From Rhodobacter huangdaonensis (lineage in GTDB: Bacteria > Pseudomonadota > Alphaproteobacteria > Rhodobacterales > Rhodobacteraceae): a stretch of 64,000 bases of DNA. The stretch lies in assembly GCF_004022465.1 (NCBI RefSeq), contig NZ_SAVA01000011.1:1-64000 (forward strand), given 5' to 3'. Positions 50,228-58,744 of the stretch are shown one piece after another (positions within the stretch are counted from its first letter, which is position 1; every line of letters starts with the position of its first letter). The translations under genes and the position numbers were made by a program. A model generated the notes under the pieces. It did not search any database. It was given only the letters and a program-made list of their open reading frames with translations, and had not been told where the DNA came from.

Positions 50228-50952
50228 CCACACGGATCGGCCTGATCACCCCCTCGTCGAACACCGTGCTCGAGCCCGAGACCTATCGGCTCCTGCACGA
50301 CGTTCCCGCGATCACTGCGCATTTCGCCCGCTTCACGGTGCTGAAGATCGGCACCGGGGCGGATGCCCTCGGTCAGTTCAGCCTCGAGCCGCAGCTGGGC
50401 GCCGCCGCGCTTCTGGCCGACTGCAAGCCCGACGTGATCGCCTGGTGCGGCACCTCGGGCGGCTGGATGGGCATCGGCCAGGACGAGGCGCTCTGCCGCG
50501 CCATCACCGAACGCACCGGGGCCCTCGCAACAAGCTCAACACTGGCCCAGATTGCGGCCTTCCGCGCGCTTGGCGTCAGCCGTTACGCGCTGGTCACGCC
50601 CTACCTGCCCGATATCCAGTCGAAGATCGTCGAGACCTTCGGGACGGCCGGCTTCGACTGCGTGGCCGAGGAGCATCTGGGAGATCCCGGCAACTTCTCG
50701 TTCTCGACCTACGGCGAGGAGCAGATCGCCGGGATGATCCGTCGCGTGGCGCAGGCGAAGCCGCAGGCGATCAGCATCTTCTGCACCAACTTCAACGGCG
50801 TGCGCATCGCGCCGATCCTCGAGGCCGAACTCGGCATCCCGGTGATCGACTCGACCACCCTCACGCTCTGGCACGCGCTTGTTCTGGCCGGGGTCGACCC
50901 CGGCTGCGTGCCCGGCCAGGGCGCGCTCTTCCACCACAAGAAGTCCGCCTGA
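50224..50952 (+). CDS. Asp/Glu racemase-superfamily protein (maleate isomerase-like)
   Basis: 242 aa. The two catalytic cysteines of the superfamily are visible in AWCGTSGGW and IFCTNFNG, and it starts IGLITPSSNTVLEPE, as in maleate isomerases and arylmalonate decarboxylases. It would isomerise or racemise an acid produced downstream of the hydantoinase. Its ATG overlaps the hydA stop by four bases. The choice between isomerase, racemase and decarboxylase cannot be made from motifs. Confidence 0.75.
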   Translation: MTTRIGLITPSSNTVLEPETYRLLHDVPAITAHFARFTVLKIGTGADALGQFSLEPQLGAAALLADCKPDVIAWCGTSGGWMGIGQDEALCRAITERTGALATSSTLAQIAAFRALGVSRYALVTPYLPDIQSKIVETFGTAGFDCVAEEHLGDPGNFSFSTYGEEQIAGMIRRVAQAKPQAISIFCTNFNGVRIAPILEAELGIPVIDSTTLTLWHALVLAGVDPGCVPGQGALFHHKKSA

Positions 50953-50996
50953 AGCGGTCCTTACCAGTACCCGACAGTCCACACGGAGAGATACCC

Positions 50997-52025
50997 ATGA
51001 CCCGTTTCCTGACCTCGGCCGCGCTCGTGCTGGCGCTTGCCGCCCCGGCGATGGCCGAAACCCTGCAATTCAAGGTGCTCGGCCAGCCGGTCGCCACCGG
51101 CAAAATCCTGAACGAACTCGAAAAGCCCTTCTTCGAGAACTTCGCCGCCGAGACCGGTCTGGACGCCACCGCGGCCTTCAGCCCGGTCGACACCACCGGC
51201 ATCAAGGACCCCGAAGGGCTGCGCATCGCCAAGGGCGGGCTGTTCGACATCGTCTCGCTGCGCTTCTCGCCGATCTCGCGCGATGCGCCTGTGGCGCTTG
51301 GGCTCGACCTCGTGGGGCAGAACGCCGACTATGCCGCCGCGAAGAAATCGACCGAGCTGTTCCTGCCGGAGGTCGAGAAGGTCTTCGCCGAGCAGTTTGA
51401 CACCAAGCTTCTGGGCGTCTGGCCCTTCGGCCCGCAGATCCTGTTCTGCAAGCCCGAGATCAAGTCGCTGGCCGATGTGAAGGGCCTCAAGGTCCGGGTC
51501 TTCGACCAGAGCATGGCGAACTTCATCGCCTCGCTCGGCGGCACCGCCGTTCCGCTGCCCTTCTCGGAAACCCAGCAGGCGCTGCAGCGCGGCATCGTCG
51601 ACTGCGCCCTCACCGGGCCGAGCTCGGCCAATGCCGCCGGCTGGCCCGAGGTCACCACGACCGAGCTGCCGCTGGGCTTCACCGTCGCCTTCAACGGCTA
51701 CGGCATGAACATGAAACGCTGGAACGCGCTCTCGGCCGACCAGCAGGAGAAGATGCAGGCCGCCTTCACCCGGCTCACCGACAAGATCTGGGCGCGCTCG
51801 GAAGAGCTCTACACCGAGGCGCTGCGCTGCAATGCCGGCCAGACGCCCTGTGCCCTCAAGTCCTACAACCTGAAGATCGTCGAGCCGACCGAGTCCGACC
51901 TCGCCGCGGTGAAGGATGCGCTGAAGAACATCTCGTTCCCGGCCTGGAAAGAGATCTGCGACCAGGCCACCCCGGGGTGCTCGGATGCCTGGATGTCGAC
52001 CATCGGTGCCGACCGCGGCTTCTGA
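50997..52025 (+). CDS. dctP: TRAP substrate-binding protein (DctP family), second system
   Basis: 342 aa with a Sec signal peptide (MTRFLTSAALVLALAAPAMA, cut before ETLQF). The DctP core has VKGLKVRVFDQSM with the carboxylate-binding Arg, and ETQQALQRGIVDCALTGPSS. It binds an acid in the periplasm for DctQM encoded next. The start is set by the signal peptide and a GGAGAG site. Two Cys pairs near the C-terminus (RCNAGQTPC and CDQATPGC) may form disulfides. Confidence 0.88.
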   Translation: MTRFLTSAALVLALAAPAMAETLQFKVLGQPVATGKILNELEKPFFENFAAETGLDATAAFSPVDTTGIKDPEGLRIAKGGLFDIVSLRFSPISRDAPVALGLDLVGQNADYAAAKKSTELFLPEVEKVFAEQFDTKLLGVWPFGPQILFCKPEIKSLADVKGLKVRVFDQSMANFIASLGGTAVPLPFSETQQALQRGIVDCALTGPSSANAAGWPEVTTTELPLGFTVAFNGYGMNMKRWNALSADQQEKMQAAFTRLTDKIWARSEELYTEALRCNAGQTPCALKSYNLKIVEPTESDLAAVKDALKNISFPAWKEICDQATPGCSDAWMSTIGADRGF

Positions 52026-52095
52026 CCGCCTGACCGGGCCGGCTTCGCCTGGTGCGGGGCCGGCCTCCCCCCTTTTCCTGAAAAGGAGCATTTCA

Positions 52096-52653
52096 ATGAA
52101 GCGGCTGTCCGTCATCGCGGGCTGGGTCTTCGGGCTCGGCATGCTGGGCCTTTCGCTCTTCGTCACGCTCGACGTCGTGGCCCGTAAGTTCTTCGGCTTC
52201 TCGTTCGAAGGGACAGACGAGATGGGCGGCTACGTGCTTGCGGTGGGGGCCGGGCTCACCTTCGTCGTCGCACTCGCCGAAGGGGCGCATATGCGTATCG
52301 ACGTGGTCTATGCCAAGCTGCCCGTCACAGCACGCGCCATCGTCGACGTGCTGGCGGCGACCACGCTCGCGGGCATGGCGGCACTTCTGGTCTGGCTCGG
52401 CTGGCGGACGCTGGACGAGAGCCTCGCCTATCACTCGACAGCCCCCACGCCCTGGGCCACGCCGCTTGTCTGGCCGCAGGCGGTCTGGCTGATCGCGCTC
52501 GCCGCCTTCCTGCTTCTGACGCTGATCGTTCTGGTGCAGTCGCTGCGTCTCGTTCTGACCGGCCGCTTCCGCGAGGCCAACGCCCGCTTCGGCAGCGCGG
52601 CCGAGAAGACCGAACTGGAAGCCGAACTCGCCGACTTGCAACGCCGAATCTGA
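52096..52653 (+). CDS. dctQ: TRAP transporter small permease (DctQ family), second system
   Basis: 185 aa with four membrane segments (first at about residues 5-25, SVIAGWVFGLGMLGLSLFV) and the GTDEMGGYVLA motif common in DctQ. The C-terminus is a charged tail. The AAAAGGAGC ribosome site fixes the ATG. It sits between dctP and dctM and should act with them. Confidence 0.85.
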   Translation: MKRLSVIAGWVFGLGMLGLSLFVTLDVVARKFFGFSFEGTDEMGGYVLAVGAGLTFVVALAEGAHMRIDVVYAKLPVTARAIVDVLAATTLAGMAALLVWLGWRTLDESLAYHSTAPTPWATPLVWPQAVWLIALAAFLLLTLIVLVQSLRLVLTGRFREANARFGSAAEKTELEAELADLQRRI

Positions 52654-52663
52654 GGACAGACCA

Positions 52664-53968
52664 ATGATCGATATCGGAACCGTCGCGATCGGCTTCGCCG
52701 TGATGCTGGGACTTCTTCTGCTGGGCCTGCCGGTCGCGGCGGTCATGGCGATCACCGGAGTGATCGGGGGCGCGCTGCTTTATGGCATGCCGCTCGTCAC
52801 CTCGATGGGATCGGTCGTCTGGGGGGTGCTGAACGACAATGTCATGACCGCGATCCCGCTGTTCATCCTTCTCGGCGAGATCCTGCTGCGCTCGGGCATC
52901 GCCGACAGGATGTATGGAACGCTGATGCTCTGGCTCGGACGGCTGCCCGGAGGCCTGCTGTATTCGAACATCGGGGCGAGCGCGATGTTCTCGGCCACCT
53001 CTGGCTCGTCGGTGGCCACCGCGGCGACCGTCGCCACGGTCTCGCTTCCGGCGCTGACCGACCGCGGCTACCCGGTGCGACGCTCTTTGGGATCGCTCGC
53101 GGCCGGAGGCACGCTCGGCATCCTGATCCCGCCGTCGGTCAACCTGCTGATCTACGGCTCGCTCGCAGGCGAATCCGTCGCGCGCCTGTTCGTCGCGGGC
53201 GTCATCCCGGGGATCCTGCTGACCCTGCTGTTCAGCCTGTGGATCCTCATCGAAGCCAAGATCTGGCCGGCCGGCGAGACCAAGATGGCCCCGACCTCAT
53301 GGTCCGAGAAGATCGCCTCGCTGAAGAACCTGTTCGGACCCGCGCTGATCTTCCTCGTGATCACCGGCTCGATCTATTCGGGCTTCGCGACGCCGACGGA
53401 ATCCGCCGCGCTCGGCGTGATCTCGGCGCTGGCGCTGGCGGCCGCGCATGGGCAGCTGTCGCTCGACTTCCTCGGCCGGTGCTTCATGAACACCGCACGG
53501 ACCTCGGGGATGATCCTGCTGATCGTGGTGGGCGCGTTCATGCTCAACGTCACGCTCTCGCTTGGCGGTGTCGCGCAGGCCGCGACGGCCTGGGTGTCGT
53601 CGCTTGGACTGTCGACCACGGGGCTGCTGATCGCCTTCATCGTCTTCTACATCGTCCTGGGCATGTTCATGGACGTGCTTTCGATGATGGTGCTGACCAT
53701 CCCGGTCGCGCTGCCCATCGTCATCGCCGCCGGTGTCGATCCGATCTGGTTCGGGATCTTCATCATCCTGATGTGCGAACTGGGCCTGATCACGCCCCCC
53801 GTGGGGATGAACCTCTACGTCGTCCACTCGGTCCGCTCCGACAAGGGGCCGTTTCGCGACGTCGCGCTCGGCGCGCTGCCCTATGTCGGGGTCATGATCG
53901 GCTTCGTTCTCCTCCTGATCGCCTTCCCCGCAATCGTCACCTGGCTGCCCGGCCAGATGCACAACTGA
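52664..53968 (+). CDS. dctM: TRAP transporter large permease (DctM family), second system
   Basis: 434 aa with about twelve membrane segments. Family blocks include ATSGSSVATAATVATV, GTLGILIPPSVNLLIYG, IYSGFATPTESAALG and ELGLITPPVGMNLYVV. It is a paralogue of the DctM at 32741-34054, but the two are clearly diverged, so they probably carry different substrates. It lies 11 bases after dctQ. Confidence 0.92.
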   Translation: MIDIGTVAIGFAVMLGLLLLGLPVAAVMAITGVIGGALLYGMPLVTSMGSVVWGVLNDNVMTAIPLFILLGEILLRSGIADRMYGTLMLWLGRLPGGLLYSNIGASAMFSATSGSSVATAATVATVSLPALTDRGYPVRRSLGSLAAGGTLGILIPPSVNLLIYGSLAGESVARLFVAGVIPGILLTLLFSLWILIEAKIWPAGETKMAPTSWSEKIASLKNLFGPALIFLVITGSIYSGFATPTESAALGVISALALAAAHGQLSLDFLGRCFMNTARTSGMILLIVVGAFMLNVTLSLGGVAQAATAWVSSLGLSTTGLLIAFIVFYIVLGMFMDVLSMMVLTIPVALPIVIAAGVDPIWFGIFIILMCELGLITPPVGMNLYVVHSVRSDKGPFRDVALGALPYVGVMIGFVLLLIAFPAIVTWLPGQMHN

Positions 53969-53982
53969 AAGGCCCGCGCCAG

Positions 53983-54717
53983 ATGAGCAAACGCATCATC
54001 GACCTGACCCTGCCGCTGGAGAACGGGCTTCCCGCCCCGGGACGACTGGCGCGCCCGGTGATCATCCCGCACACGACCCACGAGGACTCGAGGAAGTTCA
54101 AGCAGGGCACGCCCGACGACCTGCTGACCTTCAACACCTGGTATCTCGGGATGATCGACCACTCCGGCACCCATATCGACGCGCTCTCGCACAACGATCC
54201 GGAGGGGCTGACCGTCGATCAGATGCCGGTCGAGTGGTTCATGGGCAAGGCGGTCTGCCTCGACCTGCGCCACGTGGGCGACCGGGGCGACATCACCGCC
54301 GAAGACATGGAGGCCGCCGCCCGGAAAGCCGGCGTCAAGGTCGACGGCCATATCGTGCTGATCTGCAGCGGCATCAACGCCCGTCACTGGCCAGATCCGG
54401 AAATCTGCCGGATGAACCCCCAGGTCACGGCTTCGGCCACCCACTGGCTGCACGACCATGGCAGCCGCGTCCACGGGGTCGAAGGTCCCTCGACCGACCG
54501 GATGGACGAGAACCTTTTCGTCAACCACCGGATCTGCCGAGACCTGAAGATGGTCCATTACGAATGGCTGTGGAACCTCGAAGAGGTGCTGGGCGTCGGC
54601 GAGTTCCAGTTCCAGGGCGTGCCGCTTCGGATCACCGGTGCCTCCGGTTCGCCAGTGCGGGCGCTGGCCTTCGTCGACGGATGTCAGGGGAAGGCATCGC
54701 CGCAGGCCGGCGCTTGA
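53983..54717 (+). CDS. metal-dependent cyclase-family hydrolase
   Basis: 244 aa. The cyclase/kynurenine-formamidase motif is HSGTHIDALSH, with the metal-binding His and Asp residues; the start IDLTLPLENGLP is also typical. Relatives open the ring of isatin or hydrolyse formylkynurenine using manganese or zinc. It may open a second ring or imide in the same degradation route as the hydantoinase. It starts 14 bases after dctM. Confidence 0.8.
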   Translation: MSKRIIDLTLPLENGLPAPGRLARPVIIPHTTHEDSRKFKQGTPDDLLTFNTWYLGMIDHSGTHIDALSHNDPEGLTVDQMPVEWFMGKAVCLDLRHVGDRGDITAEDMEAAARKAGVKVDGHIVLICSGINARHWPDPEICRMNPQVTASATHWLHDHGSRVHGVEGPSTDRMDENLFVNHRICRDLKMVHYEWLWNLEEVLGVGEFQFQGVPLRITGASGSPVRALAFVDGCQGKASPQAGA

Positions 54718-54807
54718 CGGCGCCTGCGGCCATGTCGCGACGCATGAGGGCGTCTGGATCGCGCGGTGCGGGACCATCGCCCGCGCATGGCTCACCGGAG
54801 AATGCAG

Positions 54808-56190
54808 ATGATTGAGGATGCCACCGCCCTTGCCGCCCGGATCGCGACCGGCGAGCTGTCGGCTCTCGACGCGACCGAGGCTGCGCTGTCTCGGATCGCG
54901 GGACTGGATCCGCAGCTGAACGCCTTCATCAGCGTGGATGCCGAGGGGGCACGCGCAACCGCCCGGTCTTTGGATGATGCCCGGGCGAAGGGGGCGGAAC
55001 TCGGCCCCCTGCATGGCCTGCCGATCGCGATCAAGGACGTCACGGCGACGAAGGGGCTGCGCACGACCCAGGGCTCGACGCTTTTTGCCGGGCATGTGCC
55101 TTGCGAGGATGCGCTGTCGGTGGCGCGGTTGCGCGACGCGGGCGCAGTGATCATCGGCAAGACCAACACGCCGGAATTCGCCTTCGGCGCGGTCTGCACC
55201 AATCGGCTCTGCGGCCCGACCCGCAACCCTTGGGACCCCGAGCGGACGTCCGGCGGCTCTTCGGGCGGATCGGCCGTCGCGGTGGCGACCGGCATGGTGG
55301 CGCTGGCCCAGGGCACGGACTTCGGAGGGTCGGTGCGCATGCCGGCCTCGTTTTGCGGGATCGTCGGATTTCGTCCCGCCCCCGGCACGATCCCGGAACC
55401 GGATCGCCCGCTCGGCTGGGGGGCCCTCGCGACCCAGGGGGTACTCGCCCGGTCGCTTCGCGATGCGCGACTGATGCTGTCGGCGATGGCCGGACCCGAT
55501 CCGCGCGATCCGCTCTCGTGCCGTGCGACCCCGGTCGAGCCGGTGCCGGATCGCCCGCTGCGCCTTGCCGCGAGCCCGGACCTCGGCGGCGCCTTTCCCA
55601 TCGACGCCGAGGTCGCCGCCGCCTTCGCCGAGGCCCTGACCGCAGTCGAGGCGGTGCTCGGTCCGACGACCGTCGCAGCCCCGCAGCTCGACGGTGCCAT
55701 CGAGGCCTTCAAGACGCTGCGCGCCGCTGAATCCTGGTTCCGCTCCGGCGCGATGGTCGAGGCCCATGCCGAGGCCCTGACCCCCTCCTTCGTCTGGAAC
55801 GTCCGCCAGGGACGCGCGATCTCTGCGGCCGAATACCTCGCGGCCGAGGCGACGCGCACCCGCAGCTGGCGCGCCTTCTCTGACTTCTTCCGGCACCAGG
55901 ATCTGCTGGTCATGCCCACCTGCGCGGTGCTGCCGTTTCCGAATGCTCGGGGCGAAGTGCTCGAGGTCGGGGGGCGGCAGCTCGGGTCGATCATCGACTA
56001 CCTCGCCTGCACTTTCCTCGTCTCCCTCGTCGGCTTCCCCGCGCTCTCGATCCCGGCACCGCGCCGCGCCGGCGCCTTGCCTTTCGGGCTGCAGCTTGTC
56101 GTCCCGCCCGGACGCGAGCCCATGCTGTGGCATGTCGCCGAACGGCTGGAGGCGTCGGGCTTCGCGACCATCTGTCCCGGTGCGGTCTAG
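54808..56190 (+). CDS. amidase-signature-family amidase
   Basis: 460 aa. The Ser-cisSer-Lys triad is visible: Lys in GLPIAIKDV, cis-Ser in SGGSSGGSA and Ser in TDFGGSVRMPA. It hydrolyses an amide, perhaps the carbamoyl or amide product of the ring-opening enzymes upstream. Start: the second of two close ATGs, because GGAGA lies seven bases before it; the frame is open further upstream. It is the last gene of the operon. Confidence 0.87.
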   Translation: MIEDATALAARIATGELSALDATEAALSRIAGLDPQLNAFISVDAEGARATARSLDDARAKGAELGPLHGLPIAIKDVTATKGLRTTQGSTLFAGHVPCEDALSVARLRDAGAVIIGKTNTPEFAFGAVCTNRLCGPTRNPWDPERTSGGSSGGSAVAVATGMVALAQGTDFGGSVRMPASFCGIVGFRPAPGTIPEPDRPLGWGALATQGVLARSLRDARLMLSAMAGPDPRDPLSCRATPVEPVPDRPLRLAASPDLGGAFPIDAEVAAAFAEALTAVEAVLGPTTVAAPQLDGAIEAFKTLRAAESWFRSGAMVEAHAEALTPSFVWNVRQGRAISAAEYLAAEATRTRSWRAFSDFFRHQDLLVMPTCAVLPFPNARGEVLEVGGRQLGSIIDYLACTFLVSLVGFPALSIPAPRRAGALPFGLQLVVPPGREPMLWHVAERLEASGFATICPGAV

Positions 56191-56569
56191 CCCGCCCATG
56201 TCGCCCGTGGCGGACAGCCGCCCGCCGTGGCCGCCTTCGGCCAGATCGAGCCCGACCGGCAGGGGCAGAGAGGAGCTCAGATCATCCCGGAAACTGTCCG
56301 GGCGATGGAGAGTAGCTCCCTTGGCCATAAGAGGGGCTCTCGCCGCGAGGCCCCGACGCTCTGCTCCGCCCATGAATTTAGGCATTTCCCATGCTTCAGC
56401 GGTTGCATTTTTGATGCTACTTTAAGGCACCGTTCTGGTCCGGGATGGTTTGACGGCGGCTTGCCTCAGAGGCTGTTTCGGACCCGGGCGGGGCTCTGCA
56501 ACTGTTTTGACTGTCATTCGGGTAACGAGACGGCGGTGTATGCCTCTCGACATTGTAAGGGGTGCGCAG
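56191..56569. other. gene-free region between the amidase operon and the third Hint gene
   Basis: No gene is supported. The part from about 56400 is less GC-rich and probably carries the Hint-gene promoter, but I see no convincing -35/-10 pair or hairpin. An in-frame start for the Hint gene at 56450 exists but adds a Cys/Arg-rich tail of no known kind. Confidence 0.4.
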
Positions 56570-57625
56570 ATGAGCTTTGACATGTCTGGAACTGCAATCC
56601 AGAGGGTCTCGGGCCTGATCCAGATCGATTTCTCGATCGGCAACGAGTACCAGGTGAACTACCCGCTCAACCTGGGGTCGCTGATGACCCAGACGGGCAC
56701 GCTGACCGCCGACGACCAGAACGGCAACGGCGGTATCTCTGCCGGCGAGACGATCGACCATAACAACACCGATATTCTCTTCTTCGACACCATCCCCGAC
56801 CTGAGCAATGCAACGGTGCTGGGCGTCGGTTACATGGGGGGGATCGTGAGCGGCCTTGTTGTCCGCTACCCCGTGATCCTGGTCGCGTCGGGCTCGAGCC
56901 AGTACCTGATCTATCCGGAAGGGCCGCCGGATCTGCTCACGCAGGTCACCGGAACGCTGAACACCACGCTGCATTTCTACGCCAATGCACAATACTACCC
57001 GGGCGGCGGGGTGCCCTGTTTCGCCGGCGGCACGCGGATCAGGACGCGGCGTGGCGAGATCGCGGTGGAGGCGCTTCGGGTCGGGGACTCCGTCCTGACC
57101 GTGGATGATGGCTATCAGCCGATCCGCTGGATCGGATCGCGGCATCTGTCATCGGGCGACCTCGCCATGAGCCCGCAGCTGCGGCCGATCCGTATTCGTT
57201 CGGGCGCCTTGGGGGCGGGGGTTCCCGAAGTCGATCTTGTCGTGTCTCCGCAACATCGGGTTCTGGTGCAGGCCGCGGTGGCGGAACGCATGCTCGGGGA
57301 GGCGGAAGTCCTCGTTGCGGCAAAGCATCTCCTCGCGCTCGACGGGGTCGAGGTCGCCGGGGCGATGGCAGGTATCACCTATTGGCACATCCTGTTCGAC
57401 GGGCATCAGCTGGTGTTCTCGGCCGGTGCGGTGACCGAAAGCCTGTATACCGGCTCCGAGGCGCTGAAGTCTGTCAGCACAGCGGCGCGCGATGAAATCT
57501 TCGCACTCTTCCCGCAGCTTTTGGCCGGTGTGAGGCCCTCGCCGGCACGCCCTCTGGTGCCGGGCCGCCTGGCCGCCAGGCTGGCGGAACGGATCTCGCT
57601 GAATGGCAAGGCCTTGGTGAGGTGA
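56570..57625 (+). CDS. Hint-domain protein without RTX repeats, third paralogue
   Basis: 351 aa. Residues 1-145 form a beta-rich domain (LIQIDFSIGNEYQVNYPLNL, DQNGNGGISAGETIDHNN) that I do not recognise. The Hint domain starts at Cys150 (CFAGGT) with VDLVVSPQHRVLVQ and YWHILFDGHQLVFSAG, clearly related to the two RTX-Hint proteins. Cleavage at Cys150 is the expected activity. AAGGGG lies eight bases before the ATG. There is no RTX region and no partner gene beside it. Confidence 0.8.
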   Translation: MSFDMSGTAIQRVSGLIQIDFSIGNEYQVNYPLNLGSLMTQTGTLTADDQNGNGGISAGETIDHNNTDILFFDTIPDLSNATVLGVGYMGGIVSGLVVRYPVILVASGSSQYLIYPEGPPDLLTQVTGTLNTTLHFYANAQYYPGGGVPCFAGGTRIRTRRGEIAVEALRVGDSVLTVDDGYQPIRWIGSRHLSSGDLAMSPQLRPIRIRSGALGAGVPEVDLVVSPQHRVLVQAAVAERMLGEAEVLVAAKHLLALDGVEVAGAMAGITYWHILFDGHQLVFSAGAVTESLYTGSEALKSVSTAARDEIFALFPQLLAGVRPSPARPLVPGRLAARLAERISLNGKALVR

Positions 57626-57696
57626 TCCCGTTGCGGCGCGGCTGATCGTATCGAAGCCATCCTGGCGATGGCTGCGGTGCCCGCCGGCAAGACCGA

Positions 57697-58629
57697 TCAG
57701 GAGGGGACATCGCGCCGCAAGAAACCTTCGAGCTCGCCGGACATCTCGGCGGCCACCTCGCGCAGGGCGGCGATAAAGCGGTGTATCTGCACGAGCCGGC
57801 TCGAGCGCCCGGGATGCCAGAGCGACAACTGGTAGGGGACGGAATGGGACAGGCGGCGGAAGACGACGCGCCGGTCGATCTGGCTGGCTGCGGTCAGCGG
57901 ATTGATGATCGAGATCCCGAGCCCGGCCGCCGCCATCGCACAGATGCTGGAGGCGGTGGTTGTCTCGGCGGCATAGTCGCGCCCGACCCCTGCCGCCTCG
58001 AACATCAGATCAAGCTTGTGCCGGTAGGGATCATGGTGGCTGAAATAGAGGAAGGGCTGGCCGGTGAAGTCCTGCGGCGACAGGACCTTGCGGTGGGAAA
58101 GCGGATGGCCCTGCGGCAGCACGCAGACCATATCGCCGACGTCGACCGTCTCGCTCGTGGCACGATCGTGTTCGAACAGGTTCTCGGCGATGCACAGATC
58201 GAAGACTTGCGTCGCCATCTCGGTCCGCAGCGAGGGTTCCTCATGCGAATGGATCGAGAAATGCAGCGCCTGCGGCGATTTCAGGCATCGCTGTATCACT
58301 CGCGGGATGAGCGCCTCTGCATAGGCAGGAATGCAGGCGATGCGGAAGTTTGCGGCATTGTGGCTGCGAATCGCCGAGGCGGCACGCCCGATCTCGTCGA
58401 GTCCGACGAAGGAGCGCAGCACGACCTCATGCAGGAGCAGCGCCTGTTCCGTCGGCGTCAGTCGCTTGCCGAACCGAAAGAACAGATCGAATCCGAGCCG
58501 CGCTTCGATGTCGCGCAGCTCACGGCTGAGGGTCGGCTGCGAACTGCCCAATTTCGCGGCAGCCGCGGTGATGCTCTTGTTCAGCATCACCGCGTTGAAC
58601 ACGTCGATCTGACGCTGATTCAGTTTCAT
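57697..58629 (-). CDS. LysR-family regulator divergent from lysA-dpp
   Basis: 310 aa. The N-terminal helix-turn-helix is VFNAVMLNKSITAAAAKLGS with SSQPTLSRELRDIE; the effector domain follows. An effector-binding region with AAAGLGISIINP is normal for the family. It is divergent from the diaminopimelate-decarboxylase-like gene with about 115 bases between, which include an AT-rich stretch (ACAATATAGAATTATG). It probably controls that operon. An in-frame ATG eight codons upstream is possible. Confidence 0.83.
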   Translation of the reverse strand: MKLNQRQIDVFNAVMLNKSITAAAAKLGSSQPTLSRELRDIEARLGFDLFFRFGKRLTPTEQALLLHEVVLRSFVGLDEIGRAASAIRSHNAANFRIACIPAYAEALIPRVIQRCLKSPQALHFSIHSHEEPSLRTEMATQVFDLCIAENLFEHDRATSETVDVGDMVCVLPQGHPLSHRKVLSPQDFTGQPFLYFSHHDPYRHKLDLMFEAAGVGRDYAAETTTASSICAMAAAGLGISIINPLTAASQIDRRVVFRRLSHSVPYQLSLWHPGRSSRLVQIHRFIAALREVAAEMSGELEGFLRRDVPS

Positions 58630-58744
58630 TTCCTGGTCCCGGCGGCGATGCATATCGAAAGTGGATAAGAGACCACAATATAGAATTATGTGCGCAGGGA
58701 TGCATCAGGGAAAGATGGGCTGATCCTGCAACCGAAGAGGCCCC

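Noticed and set aside
53881..56385. 834-codon minus-strand open frame opposite the cyclase and amidase genes
   Set aside because: No domain; both plus-strand genes have complete active-site motifs.
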